DNA of 64,000 nt from Nostoc sp. FACHB-892 (GCF_014698795.1 NZ_JACJTR010000020.1:1-64000); one strand, 5' to 3'; positions 8,762 through 17,552 are shown, numbered from the stretch's first letter. Made by a program: numbers and translations. Notes: generated from the sequence alone by a model not told the origin.

Positions 8762-9514
8762 ATGGAATTAATCAAGCGTATCCTGCGAGTGATTCGCGCT
8801 AATCTCAATAGTTTGATCGGTGGTGCAGAAGATCCAGAAAAGATTCTGGAGCAAACTGTCCTAGAGATGCAGGAAAATTTGGTGCGGTTGCGGCAGGGTG
8901 TAGCACAAGCGATCGCTACCCAGAAACGCACTGAACGACAAGCAGCAGCTGCCAACTCTCAAACGGAAGAATGGTATCGCCGCGCCCAGTTGGCCCTGCA
9001 ACAAGGCAACGAACCTCTAGCACGGGAAGCTTTGACTAAGCGCCAAGCCTATAAAGAAACCACTACAGCCCTCTTTTCCCAGATAGAGCAGCAAAACGAT
9101 ATAGTAGCTAGGCTAAAAAAGGATATGCGATCGCTAGAGTTAAAAATTTCCGAGGCGAAAACAAAAAAAGATATGTATATTGCTCGGGCCCGTTCTGCTG
9201 AAGCGTCTTCTCGCCTCCAGGAAATGCTGGGCGGGGTTTCTGCCACCAGCAGCCTGAGTGCTTTTGAGCGGATGGAAGAAAAAGTTTTACAGATAGAAGC
9301 TCAATCAGAAGCGATCGCTCAACTCAGTAGCGACGACTTGGAAACACAATTTACTTCCTTGGAATCTAGTAATAATGTAGATGCCGAATTGGCGGCGATG
9401 AAGGTACAGGTTTTAAATGGGGCAGAAAACACACAGCACAACAATCTCCTCACCCCGGAGAGCCAGAATACACAGCCTCCCCAACAGCAGTTACCCAAAA
9501 CTCAGGACTCTTGA
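8762..9514 (+). CDS. PspA/IM30 family protein (first of a tandem pair)
   Basis: Membrane-remodelling ESCRT-III-like coiled-coil protein. I take the ATG at 8762, preceded by a ggagag Shine-Dalgarno; the frame stays open upstream to a GTG at 8681, but those residues are not family-like. The 250-residue product has the amphipathic N-terminal helix (MELIKRILRVIRANLNSLIG), the EDPEKILEQTVLEMQENL signature and long alpha-helical heptads, then a Gln/Pro-rich tail. It lacks the short C-terminal helix seen in the next gene, so it is more PspA-like. It precedes the Vipp1-like paralogue by about 160 bp. Confidence 0.9.
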   Translation: MELIKRILRVIRANLNSLIGGAEDPEKILEQTVLEMQENLVRLRQGVAQAIATQKRTERQAAAANSQTEEWYRRAQLALQQGNEPLAREALTKRQAYKETTTALFSQIEQQNDIVARLKKDMRSLELKISEAKTKKDMYIARARSAEASSRLQEMLGGVSATSSLSAFERMEEKVLQIEAQSEAIAQLSSDDLETQFTSLESSNNVDAELAAMKVQVLNGAENTQHNNLLTPESQNTQPPQQQLPKTQDS

Positions 9515-9676
9515 AGTTCGGCTAATTACCCCACTTTGGAGATATCTTAACAATTAAGAGCTGTTTGAAGGTACTGATTTAAACCGGAAAGATTACATTG
9601 AAATAGGTAGCTATTAAAAAATAAAAAAGCTAACTGTCCAGCAAAAAGCGTAAACCACACAAGGAAAAACAAAGTT

Positions 9677-10453
9677 ATGGGATTATTCGATCGCATTAAG
9701 CGAGTAGTTAGTTCTAACCTCAACGACCTGGTTAACAAAGCCGAAGACCCCGAAAAAATGCTAGAACAAGCCATCCTGGAAATGCAGGAAGACTTGGTTC
9801 AGCTGCGTCAGGGAGTAGCCCAGGCGATCGCCGCCCAAAAACGCAGTGAGAAACAGTACAATGATGCCCAAAATGAAATCAATAAGTGGCAACGCAATGC
9901 CCAATTAGCGCTGCAAAAAGGTGATGAAAACTTAGCAAGGCAAGCTCTAGAGCGCAAAAAAACTTATACCGACACCAGTGCCGCCCTCAAAGCTAGTTTG
10001 GATACCCAAAGCACTCAAGTTGAAACCCTCAAGCGCAACTTAATCCAGCTGGAAAGCAAGATTTCTGAGGCTAAAACCAAGAAAGAAATGCTCAAAGCTC
10101 GGATCACTACTGCCAAAGCCCAAGAGCAACTCCAAGGCATGGTACGTGGGATGAATACCAGCAGTGCAATGTCTGCCTTCGAGCGGATGGAAGAAAAAGT
10201 CTTGATGCAAGAATCCCGGGCCCAGGCACTAGGAGAGTTAGCAGGTGCAGATTTAGAAACCCAATTTGCCCAGTTGGAAGGTGGTAGCGATGTTGATGAT
10301 GAGTTGGCAGCTCTAAAAGCGCAAATGCTACCACCTGCCACTCCAGTAACTCAAGCACAACTGCCACCGCAACAAGAAACCACTGCTCCTAAGTCTAATG
10401 AGGTGGTTGATGCCGAGTTGGATTCCTTACGCAAGCAATTGGATCAACTGTAA
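9677..10453 (+). CDS. vipp1: Vipp1/IM30 thylakoid membrane maintenance protein
   Basis: The 258-residue protein begins MGLFDRIKRVVSSNLNDLVN, the N-terminal amphipathic helix of Vipp1, then EDPEKMLEQAILEMQEDLVQ and the five-helix PspA core. Unlike its upstream neighbour it ends with a separate helix (EVVDAELDSLRKQLDQL) joined by a Pro/Gln/Thr linker, the extra C-terminal helix that distinguishes Vipp1 from PspA. Vipp1 forms rings and rods on thylakoid and plasma membranes and is needed for thylakoid biogenesis. The two paralogues are about half identical by eye, consistent with a tandem duplication in which one copy kept the thylakoid role. Confidence 0.92.
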   Translation: MGLFDRIKRVVSSNLNDLVNKAEDPEKMLEQAILEMQEDLVQLRQGVAQAIAAQKRSEKQYNDAQNEINKWQRNAQLALQKGDENLARQALERKKTYTDTSAALKASLDTQSTQVETLKRNLIQLESKISEAKTKKEMLKARITTAKAQEQLQGMVRGMNTSSAMSAFERMEEKVLMQESRAQALGELAGADLETQFAQLEGGSDVDDELAALKAQMLPPATPVTQAQLPPQQETTAPKSNEVVDAELDSLRKQLDQL

Positions 10454-10480
10454 AATTGGTAGAAAACTTATTTGAACCAG

Positions 10481-10507
10481 TCCCACACCTGTTGGTTGTG
10501 GGATTTT
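10481..10507 (+). terminator. Weak hairpin after vipp1
   Basis: A seven-base stem (tcccaca at 10481-10487 with tgtggga at 10497-10503) is followed by a short T-run, 28 bp after the vipp1 stop codon. Confidence 0.5.
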
Positions 10508-10518
10508 ACGTCATTAGT

Positions 10519-10567
10519 CAATAGTTAATAGTCAAAATCACTATGAATTATTGACTATTAACTATTG
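10519..10567. repeat. Perfect 17-bp inverted repeat hairpin
   Basis: Arms at 10519-10535 and 10551-10567 are perfect complements separated by 15 bases, made of the atagtta/tagtcaa heptad type. It lies between vipp1 and the thioredoxin gene. It could fold as a cruciform or RNA hairpin, but has no T-run. Confidence 0.85.
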
Positions 10568-10627
10568 GCTACTTTGGGATAAAGTATTGTGTGTGCCAAC
10601 TTTGATCGCCCCCTGATGGAGACTGCA

Positions 10628-10963
10628 ATGAGTAAGGCTGTAATCACCATAACTGATGCTGAGTTTGAAACAGAAGTGTTAAAAGCTGAACAGCCTGTAT
10701 TAGTTTACTTTTGGGCTTCCTGGTGTGGGCCTTGTCAATTGATGTCGCCCCTGATTAACTCAGCTGCTACCAAATATAGCGATCGCCTCAAAATCGTTAA
10801 AATGGAAATTGACCCTAACCCAGTGACTGTTAAGCAGTACCAAGTGGAAGGTGTACCAGCCCTCAGATTATTCCACGGCCAGGAAGTTTTGATATCAACT
10901 GAGGGAGTCATCGGCAAAGATAAATTACTCGAACTCTTAGATACGCACTTAAATAGTAATTAG
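10628..10963 (+). CDS. Thioredoxin
   Basis: Small dithiol-disulfide oxidoreductase of 111 residues from the ATG at 10628, which has GGAG seven bases upstream. A GTG-initiated extension to 10589 exists but adds non-family residues. The WCGPC active site lies at residues 32-36 and the cis-proline loop is EGVPALRLF. No signal peptide, so cytosolic. It is a thioredoxin-fold paralogue rather than clearly TrxA (m-type): the helix after the active site (QLMSPLINSAATKY) and the charge pattern differ somewhat, so the exact class is uncertain. It stands between vipp1 and the aminotransferase gene on the same strand. Confidence 0.9.
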   Translation: MSKAVITITDAEFETEVLKAEQPVLVYFWASWCGPCQLMSPLINSAATKYSDRLKIVKMEIDPNPVTVKQYQVEGVPALRLFHGQEVLISTEGVIGKDKLLELLDTHLNSN

Positions 10964-10964
10964 T

Positions 10965-11111
10965 CATTGGTCATTAGTCATTGGTCATTAGTCACTTAGT
11001 ACTGAGCATTGCCGTAAAGCCTGCGGCATAGCTACGCTTAGGGCGCACCCTCTCCAAGAGTTGTAACAAAGGACAAATGACAAATGACAAAGGACAAATG
11101 ACAAAGGACAA
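10965..11111. repeat. Mixed short repeats upstream of the aminotransferase gene
   Basis: Three kinds occur in sequence: cattagt/cattggt heptads at about 10965-10996, a 29-bp palindromic element at 11013-11041 that recurs with three mismatches at 34357-34385, and acaaatgacaaagg units at about 11066-11111. The last unit runs right into the start codon region of the aminotransferase. Confidence 0.75.
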
Positions 11112-12338
11112 ATGACTAATATGCAATTTGCAAAGCGTTTACAACCCCTGCAATCTAATGTATTTGCTGATATGGACAGAGCCAAGGCAATCGCTTTGGC
11201 ATCTGGACAACAAGTAATTGATTTGTCGCTGGGGTCTTCTGATTTACCAACTGAGGCACACGTCATTGAGGCGATCGCCCAGTCTCTCCATGATCGCAGT
11301 ACCCACGGCTATCTGTTGTTTAACGGTACCTTTGGGTTTCGCGAAGCAGCAGCCAAATGGTACGAAGAAAAATTTGGTATCAAAGTCGATCCTCAAACTG
11401 AGGTATTACCTCTAATTGGTTCTCAAGAAGGCACAGCCCATTTACCCCTAGCAATACTCGACCCAGGAGATTTTGCGCTGTTGCTCGATCCAGGTTATCC
11501 CTCCCATGCGGGGGGAGTCTACCTAGCTAGTGGTCAAATCTATTCAATGCCACTACGGGCAGAAAACGCTTTTTTACCAGTGTTTGCTGATATTCCTGCC
11601 CCAGTCTTGGCCCAGTCGCGGATGATGGTATTAAGTTATCCTCACAATCCCACTGCTGCGATCGCTCCTTTATCTTTCTTCCAAGAAGCTGTCGCCTTTT
11701 GTCAGCAACACAATCTCGCCCTGGTTCACGATTTCCCCTACGTAGACTTGGTATTTGAAGGGGCTGGCGAGTGGGCAATGAATTCTTCCCAATACCCAAT
11801 ACCCAATACTCAGTCACTAGCCCCTTCAATTCTGCAAGCTGATCCAGAGAAAAGCGTCTCGATTGAATTTTTCACCCTTTCCAAGTCCTACAATATGGGT
11901 GGCTTCCGTATTGGGTACGCCATCGGTAATGCCCAGTTAATTAACGCCTTACGCCAAGTAAAAGCAGCCGTTGATTTTAATCAGTATCGGGGAATTTTGA
12001 ATGGTGCGATCGCAGCCTTGACTGGCCCTCAAGCTGGGGTAAAATCTGCTGTCGCTACCTTCCAGCAGCGCCGTGATGCTTTCATCACTGCTTTACACCG
12101 CATTGGCTGGAATGTTGCCACTCCCAAAGCCACAATGTACATTTGGGCAAAATTACCCTCAGCTTGGAGTCAAAACTCCATCGAATTTTGTACTCAGTTA
12201 GTCAAACAAACTGGTGTAGCCGCTTCCCCAGGTGCTGGCTTTGGTAAATCCGGCGAGGGGTATGTTCGTTTTGCCTTGGTGCATGAGCCACCTTTGTTAG
12301 AAACTGCTGTGGAAAGAATGGCTGAGTTCCTTCATTGA
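11112..12338 (+). CDS. PLP-dependent class I/II aminotransferase (LL-DAP aminotransferase-like)
   Basis: Fold-type I aminotransferase of 408 residues. Recognisable elements are LSLGSSDLPT, YLLFNGTFGFREAAAKWY, the PLP-ring segment YPHNPTAAIAP, the aspartate/tyrosine pair in HDFPYVDLVF and the PLP-lysine motif SKSYNMGGFRIGYA. The overall pattern is close to LL-diaminopimelate or N-succinyl-diaminopimelate aminotransferases, but the amino-group substrate cannot be fixed from sequence. Residues about 226-234 (QYPIPNTQ) come from a cccaata repeat, an in-frame insertion just after the VFEGAGEW segment. The start could also be the second ATG at 11121 (MQFAKRLQPL), which is more family-like. A terminator follows. 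Confidence 0.85.
   Translation: MTNMQFAKRLQPLQSNVFADMDRAKAIALASGQQVIDLSLGSSDLPTEAHVIEAIAQSLHDRSTHGYLLFNGTFGFREAAAKWYEEKFGIKVDPQTEVLPLIGSQEGTAHLPLAILDPGDFALLLDPGYPSHAGGVYLASGQIYSMPLRAENAFLPVFADIPAPVLAQSRMMVLSYPHNPTAAIAPLSFFQEAVAFCQQHNLALVHDFPYVDLVFEGAGEWAMNSSQYPIPNTQSLAPSILQADPEKSVSIEFFTLSKSYNMGGFRIGYAIGNAQLINALRQVKAAVDFNQYRGILNGAIAALTGPQAGVKSAVATFQQRRDAFITALHRIGWNVATPKATMYIWAKLPSAWSQNSIEFCTQLVKQTGVAASPGAGFGKSGEGYVRFALVHEPPLLETAVERMAEFLH
11788..11810 (+). repeat. CCCAATA heptanucleotide repeat inside the aminotransferase gene
   Basis: Three copies of cccaata plus two bases (23 bp), flanked by the short degenerate aattctt segment. It encodes YPIPNTQ within the enzyme without breaking the frame. 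Confidence 0.85.
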
Positions 12339-12369
12339 ATTTCTTCTTAAACTGAACATCAAGAGTTTG

Positions 12370-12394
12370 AAACCCGCCTGCGCGGGTTTTGTTT
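12370..12394 (+). terminator. Intrinsic terminator after the aminotransferase gene
   Basis: An eight-base perfect GC-rich stem (aaacccgc at 12370-12377 with gcgggttt at 12382-12389), four-base loop, then a T-rich tail. Confidence 0.85.
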
Positions 12395-12752
12395 TGACTG
12401 TGTAGACATGGTTTATAACCGCCGATTTCAGGTTAAGTTGACACCAATGACAGACGTGCGCTTTTATTATGTATGTTTTATAACTTGCTAAATTCAATAA
12501 AATATGTAATTAAACGTATAAAAATATAAAAACATTCGTCATTTTTTCATTGATAATCAGCATTAACTTTACCCAATCAAGTCTCCCCGTTTCTTAAACT
12601 GGTTTTGTACGCTCAACTACCAAAGATGGCTAAAAATGCAGGTCGCGCTTTAAAGCCGCCGTATTGCTAAAAAGCCTGTAGCCAAAACAGCTCAAGCCTA
12701 TAAGTAGCAGTAGTTTAAAACTTAACTTTCAAACTGGCAGAGACTTGAAGAA
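12395..12752. other. Upstream region of the PEP-CTERM gene, no gene seen
   Basis: About 360 bp without a credible gene. A ttgaca hexamer is present near 12436 with AT-rich sequence after it, but spacing to a -10-like hexamer is poor, so no promoter is called. Confidence 0.5.
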
Positions 12753-13775
12753 ATGAAAATGACTTTTCACAAACTTGTAATTGGTGCTTCAATAGCTATT
12801 GGCGTGAGCGTTGCCACTACACCAGCACACGCTACATCTTTTAGTTTTAACAACCCAAACGAAATTAAAACTTATACTGGTGGGTCAAATGGTAATTTTA
12901 TAGCAAATGATACTGTAGCTGCTTCCCAAGCCCTGAGTGATGGTAATCCTTCCTCTAACGTCGAGCTTTGGTATAGCAGCGAAAACCCAACTTCTAACGT
13001 TGGCTTCACCGCCACACAAGGAAATTACAGCGCCACAGTTAGCAGCGTTACTGCTAGTGACTGGAATAGTTTTGGTTCGCAATGGCTGGGTGATTTGTTG
13101 AGTGCTTATACTCCATTCCAGTCAGTGTGGAATGGGTTTTCAGCAAATACCCAATTATTAGTAGCAAGTTACTTTCCTTTATTGGGGATGGGAGATCCTA
13201 ATATTGGTAGCTTCCAATTCGGTCAAAATGGCGGTGTAGAACTGACATTAGTTGGTCACTTGGATGTCAAGACTAAACTCTCAGATACACTTTCTAGTAA
13301 GCTTACCGAAGCGTGGAATGGAGGAGTTAAATTACTATTTTTAGGTGCAACAAGTTTACCAACTGCTTCAGAAGTTCAAACTAAGATTTCTGCACTTCAA
13401 CAAACGCTGAACTCGCCTTTAACTTCTGCTTTCATAAAGCCAACGCTACAAACTCAAATAGCTCAACTGACGTCATTCAAAGATGTACTCACCCTGCAAG
13501 CTACATTAAACGCCTACCAAGGTAAAATCGGAGCTAGTGAAATTGCCAAGGTAGTTAATAACAATAACACTTACTACGCCTATAGCTTTAACCCTACTGC
13601 ATCTGGAATTACAGCCTCTGATGATGGCATATCCTACAGCGCCTATTACACTTGGAACACGCCTGGATATACACCTCCTTCAACTCCAGTACCAGAACCA
13701 TCAATAATACTAGGTCTACTCGGTGTTGCTGGCGTTTTTGCCACACAACGCAAATTTAAAAAAGTATCTATTTAA
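12753..13775 (+). CDS. PEP-CTERM sorting domain exported protein
   Basis: The 340-residue protein has a signal peptide (KLVIGASIAIGVSVATTPAHA, cleavage expected after about residue 28) and ends with a PEP-CTERM sorting signal: VPEPSIILGLLGVAGVFA followed by the basic tail TQRKFKK. In bacteria with exosortase this tail directs cleavage and anchoring to the outer surface or exopolysaccharide. The body is rich in Ser, Thr, Asn and Gln, as in extracellular proteins, with no recognisable catalytic domain. It is monocistronic, with its own terminator directly downstream. The anchor assignment is firm; the function is unknown. Confidence 0.88.
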   Translation: MKMTFHKLVIGASIAIGVSVATTPAHATSFSFNNPNEIKTYTGGSNGNFIANDTVAASQALSDGNPSSNVELWYSSENPTSNVGFTATQGNYSATVSSVTASDWNSFGSQWLGDLLSAYTPFQSVWNGFSANTQLLVASYFPLLGMGDPNIGSFQFGQNGGVELTLVGHLDVKTKLSDTLSSKLTEAWNGGVKLLFLGATSLPTASEVQTKISALQQTLNSPLTSAFIKPTLQTQIAQLTSFKDVLTLQATLNAYQGKIGASEIAKVVNNNNTYYAYSFNPTASGITASDDGISYSAYYTWNTPGYTPPSTPVPEPSIILGLLGVAGVFATQRKFKKVSI

Positions 13776-13803
13776 GATTGGGGATTCAAAACGACAAATA
13801 AGT

Positions 13804-13828
13804 AAGGGAGCTAATGGCTCCCTTTTTT
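13804..13828 (+). terminator. Intrinsic terminator after the PEP-CTERM gene
   Basis: An eight-base stem (aagggagc at 13804-13811 with gctccctt at 13817-13824) and a run of Ts, 28 bp after the stop codon. Confidence 0.85.
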
Positions 13829-14305
13829 TATGAATACTTCCTTCCAGCTAGAAGATGATTTTAAATTTAAAACTTTTAAACTTAAAAATGGATAGGTTAT
13901 GAGAGCCTACATCTTTATGCTCTAACAATATAAGAGGGTTTTCATAAAATGGTATTATTTAGCTTCACAACTAGATAAAAACTGTTTTACAAAGGAAAAT
14001 TACCTTACCGTTCTTACAGTATTGCTGAAGTAGCGTTACTCATCACAATTAGACTATTTTAATTTTAAAAACAGTATTTTATTTAATACTATTAAATATA
14101 AAAATAGCGTAAAGTAACCTTTAAGTTTTAATTAAAAGGTTATTAATATTATTATTTACAATTATAATAGTACAGTTAAATTGAATTAGTTAACATTTTT
14201 CAGTAGATTACATAAATAAGGTTTATATCTATTTCACTATTTAAATGCAATACGTTTTAGTTTATGGTAATAATTGTTGGCTTTTACTTAAGATAATAGG
14301 TAGCA
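13829..14305. other. Very AT-rich intergenic region, no gene seen
   Basis: Roughly 480 bp of strongly AT-rich DNA preceding the response regulator gene. No reading frame, repeat array or RNA is apparent. It should contain the response regulator promoter. Confidence 0.6.
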
Positions 14306-14728
14306 ATGACAGCACAATTACTCAACATAGATCAGCCATTGCGGTCACACAAGGTTAGACGAGTTTTGTTAGTTGAAGACCATTATCTCAATCGGATGTT
14401 GCTGAGTGACTATCTGAGTTACTGTGGGTACGATGTCGAAAGCTTATCAGAAGGCTCTACTTTTTTCTCAACTATAGATAAATTTGAGCCAGATTTGATT
14501 TTATTAGACTTAAAATTACCAGATATTGACGGTTATTCACTCTTAAAACAAGTCCAGCAAAGACCTGATTTGTCAAAAATACCTATCATTGTAGTTTCAG
14601 CCTTTGCTTTTAAAGCAGATCAAGAACTAGCTCTGAGTTTGGGCGCACGTCGCTATTTTGTAAAACCTTTAGAACTCAAGGATCTCATTCTTACAATTGA
14701 AGAAGAGTTTACTTTTAGCCACAGATAA
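14306..14728 (+). CDS. Single-domain response regulator (CheY-like receiver)
   Basis: A 140-residue stand-alone receiver domain. Acidic pair Glu24-Asp25 (LLVEDHYLNR), phosphoacceptor Asp68 (PDLILLDLKLPDIDGY), Ser98 and Lys120 (FVKPLELKDL) are all in place, so it should be phosphorylatable. There is no output domain; such proteins act by protein contact, or in a phosphorelay with a hybrid kinase. No kinase gene is adjacent. The N-terminal 15 residues are outside the fold. Its convergent neighbour is the 59-aa gene ending at 14750. Confidence 0.93.
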   Translation: MTAQLLNIDQPLRSHKVRRVLLVEDHYLNRMLLSDYLSYCGYDVESLSEGSTFFSTIDKFEPDLILLDLKLPDIDGYSLLKQVQQRPDLSKIPIIVVSAFAFKADQELALSLGARRYFVKPLELKDLILTIEEEFTFSHR

Positions 14729-14749
14729 GCTTTTCTGCTGGACGTGCAT

Positions 14750-14929
14750 TTATTCAGCTTTTTGCTCTGCAATAAACTCTTCTACTTGCTCACTAATATG
14801 TTGCATAGAACTGCCAATTTTTGAAATTTTATGTTGTACTTGCACTAACAGCAAAACTGCTGTTTGCAGATCGTTGAGTGTTTCAGCCATAGCTTCCCGG
14901 TACTGGGCTTCAAAGTCTTGCGGGTTCAT
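14750..14929 (-). CDS. Short conserved-looking coiled-coil protein (59 aa)
   Basis: A complete frame from ATG at 14929 to TAA at 14750 encodes 59 residues beginning MNPQDFEAQYREAMAETLND, continuing as an amphipathic helix (LQTAVLLLVQVQHKISKIG) and ending EEFIAEQKAE. The heptad-like pattern, normal acidic composition and convergent arrangement with the response regulator argue for a real gene. No known domain is recognised. It might partner with the neighbouring response regulator, but that is only suggested by position. Confidence 0.62.
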   Translation of the reverse strand: MNPQDFEAQYREAMAETLNDLQTAVLLLVQVQHKISKIGSSMQHISEQVEEFIAEQKAE

Positions 14930-15490
14930 AGTTTAGATATTACTTGAAATTATTATAATTGCTATATTTCTATTTCCAATCATATTCGTAAATTTAACTT
15001 ACTAAATCCGTTAAATCGCTTAATGTTATAAGTTTGCCTAAAAGTCAAAAAGATTGTTTAACAACAACTATTTGAATAATATTTATACAATTGATATATT
15101 AAAAATATAATTACTTTCAATAATCAAAATACAAGTTTATCTGAATTAATAAAAAACTATTTTATATATAAGAATGAGTTTTTAAATAAGAAATTATTGC
15201 CGATTTTAAAATCTTAGTTATAGATTCAAAAAGCCAATTTTTTATTCTGACAGTAGTAGTCTGCGACTAAAATCACGGCTAGACAAACTCTCATCTACTT
15301 CAAAGCTCTGACGGTTGTAGCAGAATGTATAGCAGGCTATGGCGGAATTTGCACCTTTAACAAGAGGATTTTGCCCCAAGTCTTGTTAATTGAGATGGTA
15401 GCTGGATTTACGCCATGCTTGCTGCACTATCTCAAAAACCGAGCCATGTTGCGGGAAGTGCAGACTAAAAGCCTACCTAATTTACATTTA
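14930..15490. other. AT-rich region with a possible decayed reading frame near uvrC
   Basis: The first 300 bp are AT-rich and featureless. From about 15258 to 15537 a plus-strand frame without a start codon stays open; see the separate pseudogene entry. Confidence 0.5.
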
Positions 15491-15537
15491 CTTGATAAAT
15501 ACTCTGTTAAATCGGCAGGAAGAAATAATTTTTCTTA
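15258..15537 (+). pseudogene. Possible gene remnant ahead of uvrC
   Basis: A plus-strand frame of about 93 codons has no ATG near its beginning and ends at the TAA at 15535-15537. It includes ILPQVLLIEMVAGFTPCLLH followed by YLKNRAML, which reads like protein. The pattern LxEMVAG....LLHYLKN faintly recalls the alternative-oxidase segment LETVA..PGM...LLHLKSLR, but this is an impression only. If it is a remnant, the transcription start of uvrC must lie within or after it. Confidence 0.25.
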
Positions 15538-15566
15538 AAATAGAGAAAGATTACCTAATTTTGGTT

Positions 15567-17444
15567 GTGGCAATATCTACTCAAATATTATCGTTGGTTA
15601 AAGAACCAGAACGACTGGAAAATCGTCTAGCTGAAATTCCACCGGAACCGGGGGTTTATTTCATGCGGGACAGTAGCGATCGCATTATATATATAGGTAA
15701 ATCACGTAAGTTGCGATCGCGTGTCCGTTCCTATTTCCGGGATGGCTACAACAAGAGTGAACGCATCGCCACGATGGTGAAGTTGGTGGCAGAAATTGAA
15801 TTCATCGTCACTGATACCGAAGCCGAAGCGTTAGCCCTAGAAGCAAATTTGATCAAGCAGCACCAGCCATACTTTAACGTGCTGCTCAAAGATGATAAAA
15901 AATATCCCTATCTCTGCATCACTTGGTCAGAAGATTATCCGCGAATTTTTATTACCCGTAAACGTCAATTCGGCAAAGAAAAGGATAAATTTTACGGGCC
16001 TTATACTGATGCTGGTCTTTTACGAGAAATTGTCCGCCTGTGCAAGCGGATCTTCCCACAGCGACAACGACCTCAACCACTTTTTAAAGACCGTCCTTGC
16101 TTAAATTATGATTTAGGGCGTTGTCCGGGTGTATGTCAACAGATGATTTCACCAGAAGAATATCGCAAAATTGTACAAAAAATAGCGATGGTCTTCCAAG
16201 GGCGAACTCAGGAACTGATTGATATTTTGACTCAACAGATGAATGCAGCAGCTGAAAATTTGAACTTTGAGTCAGCTGCGCGGATTCGTGACCAAATTTC
16301 TGGGTTAAAGTCGCTGACAGCCAATCAAAAAGTCTCTTTACCAGATGATACAGTTTCGCGGGATGCGATCGCGCTGGCAGCTAACGAAGAATACGCTTGC
16401 ATTCAACTATTCCAGATTCGCGCTGGGCAATTGGTAGGACGCTTGGCCTTTGTAGCGGATGCTCACGCAGAACCGGGAGCTATTTTACAACGAGCTTTAG
16501 AGGAACATTACCAAACTGCTGACTCAGTGGAAATACCTTTAGAAATTCTGGTACAGCATGATTTACCAGATAGCGAAATATTGGCGGATGTCTTAACTCA
16601 ACGTAAAGGGAAAAAAGTTACAATCTTGACTCCTTTGCGGCAAACTAAGGCAGAATTAATTGAGATGGTAGAGCGAAATGCCCAGTATGAATTGCAAAGA
16701 ATGCAAAAACTAGGCGATCGCAACGACCAAGCAATGCAAGACTTAGCAGCCATTCTCGATTTACCAGATGTACCCCACCGCATCGAAGGTTATGACATTT
16801 CCCATATTCAAGGGTCAAATGCAGTAGCTTCGCAAGTCGTGTTTATCGATGGATTACCTGCTAAACAGCATTATCGCCACTATAAAATTAAAAATCCCAC
16901 TGTGACGGCAGGACATTCAGATGATTTTGCTAGTCTTGCTGAAGTTATTCAACGGCGGTTCCGTAAGTATGGGGAAGATCCACAGTTGTCACGTTTGGGT
17001 AATCCAGATTGGCCTGATTTAATCATGATCGATGGCGGTAAAGGTCAATTATCATCAGTTGTCGCCGTTTTGCAAGAGATGAATTTATTAGAAGACTTGC
17101 GAGTTGTGAGTCTGGCGAAGCAACGAGAAGAGATTTTTTTACCGGGAGAATCTAAACCCTTAACAACTGATTCAGAACAAGCAGGGGTGCAGTTGTTGCG
17201 GCGGTTGCGGGATGAAGCGCACCGATTTGCAGTGACTTTCCATCGTCAGCAACGCAGTGATAAATTGAAGCGATCGCGTTTAGATGAAATTCCTGGCTTA
17301 GGACATCATCGACAAAAGCAGCTACTAGGGCATTTTCGCTCAGTTGATTATATTCGGCAAGCTGCACCCACACAACTTGCTGAGGTTCCAGGAATTGGGC
17401 CGCGTTTGGCTCAAGAAATTTACGATTATTTTCATCCTTCTTGA
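15567..17444 (+). CDS. uvrC: Excinuclease ABC subunit C
   Basis: Nuclease subunit of nucleotide excision repair that makes both incisions around UvrB-marked damage. Domains in order: GIY-YIG nuclease (PPEPGVYFMRD...RIIYIGKSRKLRSRVRSYF), cysteine-rich part (CLNYDLGRCPGVC), UvrB-interacting UVR segment (FESAARIRDQI), RNase H-like C-terminal nuclease (IEGYDISHIQGS, DLIMIDGGKGQL) and tandem helix-hairpin-helix at the end (LDEIPGLGHHRQKQLL, EVPGIGPRLAQEIY). The frame runs upstream to a TTG at 15492, but those residues overlap another open frame and are not family-like. GTG at 15567 gives MAISTQILSLVKEPERLENR, a normal cyanobacterial UvrC opening and 625 residues. The Shine-Dalgarno is weak, so the start is probable, not certain. 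Confidence 0.95.
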   Translation: MAISTQILSLVKEPERLENRLAEIPPEPGVYFMRDSSDRIIYIGKSRKLRSRVRSYFRDGYNKSERIATMVKLVAEIEFIVTDTEAEALALEANLIKQHQPYFNVLLKDDKKYPYLCITWSEDYPRIFITRKRQFGKEKDKFYGPYTDAGLLREIVRLCKRIFPQRQRPQPLFKDRPCLNYDLGRCPGVCQQMISPEEYRKIVQKIAMVFQGRTQELIDILTQQMNAAAENLNFESAARIRDQISGLKSLTANQKVSLPDDTVSRDAIALAANEEYACIQLFQIRAGQLVGRLAFVADAHAEPGAILQRALEEHYQTADSVEIPLEILVQHDLPDSEILADVLTQRKGKKVTILTPLRQTKAELIEMVERNAQYELQRMQKLGDRNDQAMQDLAAILDLPDVPHRIEGYDISHIQGSNAVASQVVFIDGLPAKQHYRHYKIKNPTVTAGHSDDFASLAEVIQRRFRKYGEDPQLSRLGNPDWPDLIMIDGGKGQLSSVVAVLQEMNLLEDLRVVSLAKQREEIFLPGESKPLTTDSEQAGVQLLRRLRDEAHRFAVTFHRQQRSDKLKRSRLDEIPGLGHHRQKQLLGHFRSVDYIRQAAPTQLAEVPGIGPRLAQEIYDYFHPS

Positions 17445-17504
17445 TATGGGTGAAAAGCATAAGCTATTATGCCTTTAAATTACACAATAACTCATCAGAT
17501 TTGT

Positions 17505-17552
17505 TGACTGCTGACCGTTGATTCTTAACTGTCAGCAGTCAACAGTCAACAC
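17505..17552. repeat. Short inverted repeats after uvrC
   Basis: The segment ttgactgctgaccgttgatt, followed by tgtcagcagtcaacagtcaa in antiparallel sense, forms an imperfect hairpin 60 bp downstream of uvrC. No strong T-run follows, so terminator function is uncertain. Confidence 0.5.
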
